Shown: positions 56,538-64,000 of the stretch, one piece after another
How positions within the stretch are numbered: the stretch's first letter is position 1
Layout of the letters: each line of letters begins with the position of its first letter
Assembly (NCBI GenBank): GCA_902825845.1
Contig: CADECM010000003.1
Location: 75,028 to 139,027 of the forward strand
From: an uncultured beta proteobacterium
Lineage (GTDB): Bacteria > Pseudomonadota > Gammaproteobacteria > Burkholderiales > SG8-41
Length of the DNA: 64,000 nucleotides
Reading direction: 5' to 3'
Notes under the pieces: generated by a model
Told to the model about the DNA's origin: nothing
Database searches by the model: none
What the model saw: the letters and a program-made list of their open reading frames with translations, nothing else
Made by a program: the position numbers and the translations under genes

Positions 56538-57401
56538 ATGAGCAACGGCATCGCAGAGGCAGACGTACTCGCGCCCGTGCGCAAGCTGGATGCCGAAGCA
56601 CAGCGAACCGAATCGGCCTGTGGCGACGGCGCCATGGTGTGGCGCAGCTGGGGCGACGGACCCGTGCTGGTGCTGCTGCACGGCGGGGCCGGCTCGTGGC
56701 AGCATTGGGTATACACGATACCTGCCTTCAGCCGCACGCACCGCGTGCTGGTGCCGGATTTGCCGGGTCTCGGCGAATCGGCGGATCCGCCCGTGCCGCC
56801 AGACATGGCCACGGTTGCGGCGATCATCGCGGCGGGCATCGATGGCTTGATCGGTCCGCAAGCACGCTATGACCTCGTCGGCTTCTCTTTTGGCGCCTCC
56901 GCGGGCGGGCACGTTGCGCTGCTGCACCAGGAGCGCGTGCGGTCGCTGACGCTGCTCGGCGCAGGTGGACTGGTGCGGCCGCACACGCCGATGACGCTCG
57001 AACGCGTGCGTGGCAAGACCGGCGCCGAATTGATGGCGGCGCATCGCACCAACCTTGCGCGCACCATACTCGCCGACCCGTCACGCATCGACGCACTGGC
57101 GCTGGCGATCCAGGACTGGAATGCGCGCCATTCGCGGCTGAATACGCCGGCGCTGATCCAGTTGCGACCGCTGGCAGTGTCACTGCCGCAACTGCGCATC
57201 CCCGTGAACGCGATCTGGGGCGAACGCGACCAGATCGCGTATTACACGCTGGAAGACCGCATTGCCGCGCTGCGCGTGCTGCGCCCCGGTATTGAGCCGC
57301 ACATTATTCCAGGCGCGGGCCACTGGGCCATGTATGAAGCGCCGGAAGCCTTTAACGCAGCGCTCGCCGGATTTTTGCGCCGCACTGCCAACGCTGCATA
57401 A
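56538..57401 (+). CDS. Alpha/beta hydrolase
   Basis: A protein of 287 residues with a full alpha/beta hydrolase pattern: VLVLLHGGAGSWQHWVYTIP, VPDLPGLGESADPP, the nucleophile elbow LVGFSFGASAGGHVALLH (Ser), and the catalytic His in IIPGAGHWAMYEAPEAF. It resembles carboxylesterases or meta-cleavage-product hydrolases. AAGGCG lies upstream of the ATG at 56538. It shares an operon with the double-hotdog gene 26 bases downstream. Confidence 0.9.
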   Translation: MSNGIAEADVLAPVRKLDAEAQRTESACGDGAMVWRSWGDGPVLVLLHGGAGSWQHWVYTIPAFSRTHRVLVPDLPGLGESADPPVPPDMATVAAIIAAGIDGLIGPQARYDLVGFSFGASAGGHVALLHQERVRSLTLLGAGGLVRPHTPMTLERVRGKTGAELMAAHRTNLARTILADPSRIDALALAIQDWNARHSRLNTPALIQLRPLAVSLPQLRIPVNAIWGERDQIAYYTLEDRIAALRVLRPGIEPHIIPGAGHWAMYEAPEAFNAALAGFLRRTANAA

Positions 57402-57427
57402 ACGACGATCTGTCGCGGGAGACGAGC

Positions 57428-58429
57428 ATGTCAACGCAACTTCAGGAAAGGCTCTGGGACTACGATGTGGTCGAGCCCGGCCAGACGGGCAACACCACGG
57501 CGGTCACGCTGGACGCCGACAATATTGCCGCCTATTCACGCGTGGCGCAGAATCCCGATCCGCGGTTTCGGTCGGCGGCGGCGAACGCCGAGTACGGCGG
57601 CGCGCTGGTGGCGATGCCGACCATGGTGCTCACCTATGCGCCGTTGCTGCGCGAGGAAATTGCTTCGCACCAGGGCTTTCTCGCGCTGGAAGAATCGAAG
57701 ACCGCGCGCCGCCAGACCCCTTTCGCCAAATGCGAAGTGTGCTGGTTCCGGCCCGTGTTTGCGGGGGACACGCTCACCGGCACCCGCCGCGTGCTGGAGA
57801 AATACGAACGGCGCGGCAGCCGCTTTGTCACCTTCCGCGTCGAAGCCAGCAACCAGCGCGGCGAGGCGGTCGCGCATTACGACTACACCTGCATCTTTTC
57901 CTATGCCAAGGGGCAGCGCGAGGTGCCGAAGGATCCGGGCGCAGCGCAGCCGGAAGTCGTTGCCGCGGCAGTGCCGCCACCGCGCCGAGACCGCTGGATG
58001 ACATTCGATGCAGTAACGGTCGGCGACAAACTGGCGCCGCTGACCTTGTCGGAAAGCGTGGAAATCATGCTGCGCAAGAACGACCAGCGTCTGGCGGGCA
58101 AACACAAGCCGAGCAACATCCACACTGACGAAGAATTCGCGCGCAAGAATATTTTCGCAGGCATGGTCAATTCCGGTCCGGCAACGCTATCCTACGTCGA
58201 TCAGATGCTGGCCCAGTCCTTCCCGCTGCGCGCCTTCTACGACGGCGGTCGCATTCTGATGCGCGCAATCACGCCGTTTCGGGCGGGCGATACCGTGACG
58301 TTCGAGGGCGAGGTGGCCGGCAAGCGTATCGAGGATGGCAAGCGCCTCATCGACTGCAAGGTACGCGGCGTCAATCAGCGCGGCGAACTGGTGTGCCTCA
58401 GCGATGCGACGATGGTGATGCCGGCGTAG
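57428..58429 (+). CDS. MaoC-like double-hotdog protein (dehydratase family)
   Basis: A protein of 333 residues with two hotdog domains, the second MaoC-like: SNIHTDEEFARKNIFAGMVN (His232). In (R)-hydratases an Asp sits five residues before this His; here Lys227 occupies that place, and the usual AHG reads NSG. It may therefore be a thioesterase-like or catalytically altered member rather than an enoyl-CoA hydratase. The first half (AYSRVAQNPDPRFRSAAANA) fits the FAS1-like dehydratase N-domain. It lies downstream of the alpha/beta hydrolase gene. Confidence 0.85.
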   Translation: MSTQLQERLWDYDVVEPGQTGNTTAVTLDADNIAAYSRVAQNPDPRFRSAAANAEYGGALVAMPTMVLTYAPLLREEIASHQGFLALEESKTARRQTPFAKCEVCWFRPVFAGDTLTGTRRVLEKYERRGSRFVTFRVEASNQRGEAVAHYDYTCIFSYAKGQREVPKDPGAAQPEVVAAAVPPPRRDRWMTFDAVTVGDKLAPLTLSESVEIMLRKNDQRLAGKHKPSNIHTDEEFARKNIFAGMVNSGPATLSYVDQMLAQSFPLRAFYDGGRILMRAITPFRAGDTVTFEGEVAGKRIEDGKRLIDCKVRGVNQRGELVCLSDATMVMPA

Positions 58430-58448
58430 CGGCCAACCTGCGTGCCGC

Positions 58449-59627
58449 TCAGTCCCCGTCGCGCTGGGCCGCTCTGCGCAGCGCGGTGGAGGATACATCA
58501 GCACGAAACCGCGACTCCGGAATGCTGGTGAAAAGATCGCCGTAGGCGGCGAGTCCGGGCAGGTCGTCGGCGATTTGAAAGCCGGCACCGGTGAGGCGGC
58601 CGGCCACCAGAAAGCGCGCGCCCAGCGCGCGCAGTTCCCCGATTGCCGCTTGCATGCGCGCTTCGGAGTCGCCGTAAAAGCGCGGGTCGATCAGCCGTGC
58701 CGCAGTGTCGAAGCCCACCACAAACGTCGTGCCGGGAAACAAGCGCGCCTTGTCGACAAACAGCGGCGCGCAGGTGATGGCCAGCAGCCCATCGTGAAAT
58801 TGCGCGATGCGTTCTTCGATGGAATGAAAATCCAGGCGTGGTTTGTCCGCGTTGGCGATGGTCAGTTCAAACGCCACGGGCCCGCCGAGCATCGTTTCGG
58901 CTACCTCGCGCAATTCGCGATGACCGGCGTGCACCGGGTTGAACGAGCCGGGTATCAACCCCAGTGGCCGCTCGGCCAGATGCGGCAACACCTCGCCGTG
59001 AGGGAGCAGCCATACATGCGAGCGGTGGCCTGTCCACACCTCGCGGATCAGCGCGCGCGGGCGCACCACTTTGTGGTGCACTGTTTCACCGGGGAGAAGG
59101 GCATGCGACGGTGCCGGGTCGAGCGCGGCAGCGTCGAACAAGGCCTCAAGCGCAAGATCTGCCACCAGTGTTTCCTCGGCCACGCGGGATCGCGCACCCT
59201 TCGCGAGGGTAAGGTGTGTCAGGCGCGTCTCGTGATCGGTCTGCGTGGCGATCCAGCAGCGATGCGCGCCACGCTTGGGCGTATCGCTGGCGAGCGACGC
59301 GGTGCAGGCAACGCCGATCAGGTCCCTTGTCTCGCCCGCAAGCCGCGCCGCGCGTTGCCATGCCACGGCGGCCATCATCAATGCGGTCTCGGACGAGCAG
59401 AACGAATCCGGCTCGCGCGAGAGCCACTGCGCGAGCGACGCGCCGGCGTACGGCACGATCGCCTCAAGCACCGAACGCGATCCGCCCGGAACCGCGAGTA
59501 AGCGCGAAATCGCCGCCGATCCGCCGCCGGTTATGGCAAGCACCGCTTGCCTGCCGCTGGCGTGGAAGGCGCGGATGCGAGTTTCCCAATGGGTCACGCT
59601 GCCGCTTGCAATGCTGGATTCAGTCAT
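58449..59627 (-). CDS. Fusion of CinA-C-like (NMN deamidase) domain with NadD-like nucleotidyltransferase
   Basis: A protein of 392 residues. Residues about 25-165 resemble CinA C-terminal NMN amidohydrolase (TGGGSAAISRLLAVPGGSRS, DLIGVACTASLASDTPKRGA). Residues about 220-392 form a nucleotidyltransferase of the NadD/TagD type (LIPGSFNPVHAGHRELREVA, with the HxGH motif near 233-236, and DVSSTALRRA near the end). A combined deamidation of NMN to NaMN and adenylation to NaAD is possible. The gene is divergent from the TA region; the start codon at 59627 lacks a strong ribosome-binding site. Confidence 0.85.
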   Translation of the reverse strand: MTESSIASGSVTHWETRIRAFHASGRQAVLAITGGGSAAISRLLAVPGGSRSVLEAIVPYAGASLAQWLSREPDSFCSSETALMMAAVAWQRAARLAGETRDLIGVACTASLASDTPKRGAHRCWIATQTDHETRLTHLTLAKGARSRVAEETLVADLALEALFDAAALDPAPSHALLPGETVHHKVVRPRALIREVWTGHRSHVWLLPHGEVLPHLAERPLGLIPGSFNPVHAGHRELREVAETMLGGPVAFELTIANADKPRLDFHSIEERIAQFHDGLLAITCAPLFVDKARLFPGTTFVVGFDTAARLIDPRFYGDSEARMQAAIGELRALGARFLVAGRLTGAGFQIADDLPGLAAYGDLFTSIPESRFRADVSSTALRRAAQRDGD

Positions 59628-60222
59628 GAGAAACGTAGGGTGCCACGCGGCGCTTCAACGTATGTGCCACTGCCCTGTGCGGTCGACGACGCGATTGTCG
59701 GCAGCATGGATCCATCGCGTGATGTGGCAGGGTCGAGGATGGCGTCGCGCGGCAAAAGTGTGCATGGAGAAAAGTGGGCAATGGAAAATAAATACAATAA
59801 AATCAATAACTTAAGTAGATAATTCCCCGGCTGTGCCGGGTAGGCATACCAAGCTTTGGTTTTTACGACGTTCGGCGTGACTTTCTGACCTCTGCCAAGG
59901 GAAAGGAAATTCAAGATGAAAGAATACCAGAGCTGAATCATACGAGATGGGAGCGCGAATGTTAGGTAGTGTTTAGCCCAAAGCAGCGAATCATTATCCT
60001 TAACGGTAATTGGAATGCCGAGTCACCAACGGCCGCAATGTGCGGGTAGTCAGCGGGCGCAGACGGGAACCGGTGGCACGCGTTTTGCCGTCAATGAATG
60101 ATCAGATACCGGCCCGCGAGTACGACGGCACTGTGGTGCGCGCTTGGGCAGGCGGCATTTGGGGCAACTGCCAGTCATTGAGTTGTCCGGTAACACCTGA
60201 ATCGGGTTCCGAGTTCCGCCGT
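59628..60222. other. Intergenic region with an AT-rich element
   Basis: No supported gene in about 600 bases. The element at 59785-59818 lies here; the remaining sequence shows no terminator, tRNA or clear coding pattern. Confidence 0.5.
59785..59818 (-). repeat. AT-rich dispersed element, copy J
   Basis: On the minus strand it reads TTAAGTTATTGATTTTATTG and continues TATTTATTTT. It matches copies B, F and G in outline. It is co-oriented with the CinA-C fusion gene. Confidence 0.6.
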
Positions 60223-60645
60223 TCAAGTACCGATCCAGGGGTTTAGCGTTGGCACGCCGGTCAGCTCAAAATCAACGATGTTACGCGTAACCACGGTCAT
60301 GCCGTGCACCAGCGCTGTCGCCGCGATGAGTCCGTCGCGAACCGGGCGTGGGTCAGGCACGTGGAGATTTGCACTTCGCAGTGCCACCGCGGTATCGATT
60401 GCCAAAATGCGGCCCGCGAAGGCTGGCAAGACGTGGCTGTTGAGCCACGTGCGAAATAACGCGCCTTGTGACGGATGGCGCCGTTCGACGAGTAACACGC
60501 CGATCTCCAATTCCTGAATGCTGATCACGGACAGATACAGATCGCCGGCGTCCCTGTCGCCAGCCCATGCCGCAACGCCAGCATCCGCCTTTCCGGCGCG
60601 AATCTTGCGCAATTCGGAGACGACATTGGTATCGAGCAAGTACAT
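60223..60645 (-). CDS. vapC: PIN-domain toxin (VapC family)
   Basis: A protein of 140 residues of the PIN ribonuclease family: MYLLDTNVVSELRK (first acidic residue), ISIQELEIGVLLVERR (second acidic), and LHVPDPRPVRDGLIAATALV (later acidic residues). It is the toxin of a type II toxin-antitoxin pair and cleaves RNA. Its start overlaps the antitoxin stop by one base (TGATG). The TTG three bases earlier is a less likely start. Confidence 0.93.
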   Translation of the reverse strand: MYLLDTNVVSELRKIRAGKADAGVAAWAGDRDAGDLYLSVISIQELEIGVLLVERRHPSQGALFRTWLNSHVLPAFAGRILAIDTAVALRSANLHVPDPRPVRDGLIAATALVHGMTVVTRNIVDFELTGVPTLNPWIGT

Positions 60646-60899
60646 CAATAGAGCGCTGCCGCTTGTGCGCGATCGCGCAGGGACGGGAGTTCCAATTCAA
60701 TGTCTTCGATGCCCGGCATCGCCAGCAGATCGGCGATCTTTGTACGCCGGCGGGTGATCTTTTTGTATTCATCAAACGTCAATAGCACGTGCGCCGGCTT
60801 GCCGCGATCCGTAATGAATACCGGGCCGGCCTTGGCCGCTTTCTTGGCCTTGCTGGCGTCCTGATTGAATTGGCGACTCGAAAGCGTCGTGATGGTCAC
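60645..60899 (-). CDS. Phd/YefM-family antitoxin
   Basis: A protein of 84 residues starting with GTG: SRQFNQDASKAKKAAKAGPV followed by FITDRGKPAHVLLTFDEYKK is the DNA-binding Phd/YefM fold, and IEDIELELPSLRDRAQ is the toxin-binding tail. It neutralises the PIN toxin and represses its own operon. The start at 60899 is preferred over 60941 because AGGTGAT lies upstream and the homologous region begins here. Confidence 0.93.
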   Translation of the reverse strand: MTITTLSSRQFNQDASKAKKAAKAGPVFITDRGKPAHVLLTFDEYKKITRRRTKIADLLAMPGIEDIELELPSLRDRAQAAALY

Positions 60900-60962
60900 A
60901 GTATCACCTGGTATTAACGGAGAATGTAGGTACGTTACCACAAAGATTATGGGTAGACCAAT

Positions 60963-61028
60963 GATTGTATATACATATGTACAATAATTTATAAATATAT
61001 GTTTTAAAAAGAAAATTATTATTTTATT
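60963..61028 (+). repeat. AT-rich island, copy K of the dispersed family
   Basis: A 66-base AT-rich stretch including TATATGTTTTAAAAAG, related to copies A, D and E. It is the longest and most degenerate member. It is 64 bases upstream of the antitoxin start. The rest of 60900-61198 holds no gene. Confidence 0.5.
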
Positions 61029-61198
61029 CGGTCAACGACCTGTTGGCCATTCAAGGCAAATGGGTGGGTCGTCCATGTGACAGCACGTGGCCGACTGCCC
61101 AAGTCCTGATCCTTAAAACACTCGCCTGGCAGTTCCCGCGTCGTTAGATCGAATTCCACGCCGCCAGTCTGGCTTCATGGCGACTTCTGCAACTGACG

Positions 61199-62293
61199 TC
61201 AGCCAAGAACAACTTCGCTGCCGGTATCGGAAGACTGTCGCAGCGCGTCGATAAAGCGATGCAGATCGACCGCGGTGTCGAATGTCGGTTGGCGGTTTTC
61301 GCCGCTGCGAATCGCATGTGCAAATGCGCTGTACATCTGCCCCACGTTGTAGGGTTCGACCTGCGGCATCTGCGGCGGCACATAGATGACACTTGCTGGA
61401 ATTTCCAGTTCGCTCAAAGTATTGCCGCCGCGCGCGCCGAACAGGCGCACTTCACACAGTTGTGGGGAGTCCTCGCCCGTGGCAACCAGCGTGCCTTCGC
61501 GCCCGTAGACTTCCATGCGGTAGCCGCTGCCTGCCCATGGAATGGCCGCGACATGCAGTGACGCCACTGCACCGCTCGCGAGCTGGCCGTTCACCAGCAC
61601 GTTGTCCGGCGACGTGACGTCGACCATGCGCTTCGTGTCGCTTTCATGCCATTGCCGCACCTGGGTGGTGATGCGGCATGACACCCGTGTGAAATCGCCC
61701 GCAACAAATCGCAGTGCGTCGATGGTGTGTCCGTTGGCGATGGTGAGAGTGTTGGCGCCGAGCGTGATGTCGCGCTGCCAGGTGCGGCTGGCGGTGCGTT
61801 GGAGCACGCCGTCGCGCATCAGGCTGACGCGGCACGCGATGACTTCACCCACGTAGCCCGCGGCGATTTGCGCCTTCATGTGCATCAACGGCGGGCTGAC
61901 CCGTGATTGCAGCCCGATCGCAGTGCGCACGCCTTTGGCTTTTGCCAGCGCGGCCAGTTCTTCGGCTTCGGCGGTGGTTCTGCCCAGCGGCCATTCGGTA
62001 TACACGTGCTTGCCCGCTTCCAGCGCCGCTTTGGTCGGTTCGTAGTGCGAGGGGACGCGCACCACCACGGCCACCGCGTCGATTTCCGGCGACGCGGCCA
62101 TCGCGCGGAAATCGTGGAAGGCGAGCTTCGCGCCGAATTTGAGCCGCGCGGCCTCCGCGCTTTCCGCGCGCGTGGTGCATACCGCCGTCAGCTCGAAATC
62201 CGGACTGAACGGCAGCGCCGGCAGGTGCGCGCGATTGGCCCAGGTGGGCCCCACGCTGGCGCCGACGATGCCCAACCGAATCTTGTTTGCCAT
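61199..62293 (-). CDS. Gfo/Idh/MocA family oxidoreductase
   Basis: A protein of 364 residues: Rossmann fold (IRLGIVGASVGPTWANRAHL), KHVYTEWPLGRTTAEAEELA (EKP-like motif as TEWPL), and the C-terminal domain with TLTIANGHTIDALRFVAGDF. It is similar in layout to the family members that act on galactose-type sugars, but the lysine of EKP is replaced, so the reaction is uncertain. AGGAGAC lies upstream of the ATG. It is divergent from the flavin monooxygenase gene. Third family member. Confidence 0.9.
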   Translation of the reverse strand: MANKIRLGIVGASVGPTWANRAHLPALPFSPDFELTAVCTTRAESAEAARLKFGAKLAFHDFRAMAASPEIDAVAVVVRVPSHYEPTKAALEAGKHVYTEWPLGRTTAEAEELAALAKAKGVRTAIGLQSRVSPPLMHMKAQIAAGYVGEVIACRVSLMRDGVLQRTASRTWQRDITLGANTLTIANGHTIDALRFVAGDFTRVSCRITTQVRQWHESDTKRMVDVTSPDNVLVNGQLASGAVASLHVAAIPWAGSGYRMEVYGREGTLVATGEDSPQLCEVRLFGARGGNTLSELEIPASVIYVPPQMPQVEPYNVGQMYSAFAHAIRSGENRQPTFDTAVDLHRFIDALRQSSDTGSEVVLG

Positions 62294-62421
62294 GCTGGCG
62301 TCTCCTGAAAATGTTCTGTGCCCTATTGTCCCAGAGATTACGCCGCCGGTTGCCACGCAATTGACGGGCTGCCAGACAGGCGATAGATTGCCGGCTGACC
62401 ATTGACCCACACGGAGTGCGC

Positions 62422-64000
62422 ATGGACAACGTCGAAGACGCGGTTTTGGCCCAGAACGCGGCTGCGCAGGCGGCAGCGACAGCGAAGCACTGGCTGGAAT
62501 CACTGGAAGCCGCACTGCGTGACAGCAAGGCGGCATCCCTTGCCGCACTGTTTGTGCCGGACAGCCACTGGCGCGACCTGCTGGTGTTTACCTGGAATCT
62601 GACGCCGCACCTTGGCGTGGAGCAGATTGTCGCGGCGATGCGCACGGCACAGCCACTGGTGCAGGCAAAGGGCTTTGTGATTGCGCAAAACCGCACCCCG
62701 CCGCGCCGCACGCGCCGCCATGGTGTTGACGTTATCGAGGCGATTTTTGAATTCGAAACCGCGGTGGGGCGCGGCAACGGCGTGCTGCGGCTGCTGGCGG
62801 ACCAGCCGGACAAGGCGTGGGTCTTGCTGACCGCGCTCGATGCATTGCGCGGGTTCGAGGAAAAGACCGGCCGGCTGCAACCCAAGGGCGAGCCTTATTC
62901 GCGTGATTTCGGCGGTGACAATTGGCTTGACCAGCGCAACAAGAGCCAGGCCTACACCGACCGCGATCCGGTAGTGCTGGTGGTGGGCGGTGGACAGGCG
63001 GGGTTGTGTATTGCGGCCCGTCTCGGACAACTCGACGTCGATACGCTGGTGGTCGACAAGTTTGAGCGCGTTGGCGACAACTGGCGCAAACGCTATCACT
63101 CGCTGGCGCTGCACAACCAGATTCAGGTCAATCATCTGCCGTACATGCCGTTTCCGCCGACCTGGCCGAAATACATTCCCAAGGACATGCTCGCCAACTG
63201 GTTCGAGGCCTATGCGTTCGCGCTGCAGATCAATTTCTGGACCGGCACGGAATTTACCGGCGGCACCTATGACGACGCCACCGGACGCTGGACGGCAACC
63301 GTGCGCAAGGCGGACGGCAGCACGCGCACGCTGCATCCTCGCCACGTGATCTTTGCCAACGGCGTCAGCGGTATTCCGCGCATTCCCGCGCTGACCGGAC
63401 TGGGGAATTTTGGCGGCAAGGTGATCCACTCGCACAGTTTCACCACCGGTGCCAACTGGCGCGGCAAGCGGGCGCTGGTGCTGGGCACCGGCAACAGCGG
63501 TCACGATGTGACGCAGGACCTGCATAGCCATGGCGTGGCAACCACCATCATTCAGCGGGGGTCGACCACGGTGGTGAGTGTCGATCCCAGCGCCAAGCTT
63601 AACTATGCGCTCTACGATGAAATACCGACGCTGGACGACGGCGATCTGATCGCGACGGCGTCGACTTATCCGCTGGTGGTCAAGGGCTATCAGCTGGCGG
63701 TCGAGAAGATGGCGCAACTCGACAAGGAACTGATTGCCGGGCTGATCGCGCGCGGTTTCAAGTACGATCTGGGCGAGGACAAGACCGGTCATCAGATGAA
63801 GTATCGCCGCCGTGGCGGTGGTTACTACCTCGACGTCGGCTGTTCGGGACTGATCATCAAGGGCGAAGTCGGGCTGATGCAATTCGACCAGATTGAGCGT
63901 TTTGTGGCAGAGGGCGTGCGCCTGAAAGATGGCACCACGCACAAGGCCGATCTGCTGGTGCTGGCAACCGGCTACCACACGCAGCGTGAACTGGTGCGCC
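62422..64000 (+). CDS. Flavin-containing monooxygenase (partial, runs off the window)
   Basis: The frame is open to the right edge (526 codons visible). After a helical N-terminal region of about 185 residues with an SnoaL-like appearance, the FAD motif VVLVVGGGQAGLCIAARLGQ begins, followed by the FMO-type GDNWRKRYHSLALHNQIQVN and the NADP motif KRALVLGTGNSGHDVTQDLH. This is the layout of FMO/NAD(P)-binding monooxygenases acting on small amines, sulfides or ketones (Baeyer-Villiger). GGAG precedes the ATG at 62422. Confidence 0.88.
   Translation, partial: MDNVEDAVLAQNAAAQAAATAKHWLESLEAALRDSKAASLAALFVPDSHWRDLLVFTWNLTPHLGVEQIVAAMRTAQPLVQAKGFVIAQNRTPPRRTRRHGVDVIEAIFEFETAVGRGNGVLRLLADQPDKAWVLLTALDALRGFEEKTGRLQPKGEPYSRDFGGDNWLDQRNKSQAYTDRDPVVLVVGGGQAGLCIAARLGQLDVDTLVVDKFERVGDNWRKRYHSLALHNQIQVNHLPYMPFPPTWPKYIPKDMLANWFEAYAFALQINFWTGTEFTGGTYDDATGRWTATVRKADGSTRTLHPRHVIFANGVSGIPRIPALTGLGNFGGKVIHSHSFTTGANWRGKRALVLGTGNSGHDVTQDLHSHGVATTIIQRGSTTVVSVDPSAKLNYALYDEIPTLDDGDLIATASTYPLVVKGYQLAVEKMAQLDKELIAGLIARGFKYDLGEDKTGHQMKYRRRGGGYYLDVGCSGLIIKGEVGLMQFDQIERFVAEGVRLKDGTTHKADLLVLATGYHTQRELVR

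Overview
The window is GC-rich, densely packed DNA, most likely from a betaproteobacterium of the Burkholderiales type. This is inferred from four things: several Bug/TctC-type solute-binding receptors without TctAB partners, a PHA-granule phasin, a STAS-fused MlaE/MlaF/MCE/lipoprotein system, and a FIST plus hybrid-kinase pair. I see no rRNA, tRNA, CRISPR array or complete insertion sequence. About 56 genes are supported, one of them a decayed pseudogene.

Layout. 0-9.3 kb holds redox and catabolic enzymes (TcuA-like flavoprotein, an unusual Ldh_2 protein, a DEDDh exonuclease, a ketopantoate-reductase relative, a DMT exporter, two Bug receptors, MmsA). 9.6-14.2 kb is a TRAP transporter operon (DctP, a hairpin, DctQ, DctM) followed by an amidase. 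14.2-23.5 kb holds a two-helix micro-protein, a hydroxyacid dehydrogenase, a FIST sensor with a 1070-residue hybrid histidine kinase (NosP/NahK-like), a 3-hydroxyisobutyrate-dehydrogenase relative, a CitE-like lyase, a CBS protein and a CinA N-domain protein. 23.6-30.6 kb holds the phasin with a good sigma-70 promoter, the MCE lipid-transport operon, a HIT protein, a beta-helix protein and a CmcJ-like oxidoreductase. 30.8-37.6 kb holds a secreted Ala/Pro-rich protein, a Gfo/Idh/MocA enzyme, a DUF6502 protein, a prepilin-like protein, a Bug receptor and a flavin reductase. 37.7-46.1 kb holds a phospholipase-D-like protein and a sugar-acid-like cluster (class II aldolase; enolase-superfamily enzyme, SDR, D-hydroxyacid dehydrogenase, DDN-like oxidoreductase), then an amidohydrolase. 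46.1-48.3 kb is decayed DNA with a broken Bug gene. 48.5-59.6 kb holds secreted SMP-30-like and spermidine-synthase-like proteins, an aromatic-type flavin monooxygenase, an MFS transporter, two alpha/beta hydrolases, cytochrome P460, another Gfo/Idh/MocA enzyme, a double-hotdog MaoC-like protein and a CinA-C/nucleotidyltransferase fusion. 60.2-64 kb holds a Phd/VapC toxin-antitoxin pair, a third Gfo/Idh/MocA enzyme and a truncated flavin-containing monooxygenase.

The most striking unexplained signal is a family of about 13 short AT-rich elements (roughly 25-65 bp) scattered between genes. They share exact 14-16-base cores such as ATTGATTTTAAACAAT and TATCTGTTTTTATTG. Most are oriented like the adjacent gene. 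Several abut start codons, one overlaps the phasin ribosome-binding site, and one encodes the signal peptide of a lipoprotein. A second family, two inverted repeats built from CAGAT-type units, occurs near 2.8 and 44.4 kb.

Overall the window looks like a catabolic region for carboxylic acids and aromatic or sugar-acid derivatives: receptors and transporters take up substrates, and many NAD(P)- or flavin-dependent enzymes process them. Almost no dedicated transcription factors are present. All functions are inferred from sequence motifs and family knowledge; no database search was run.
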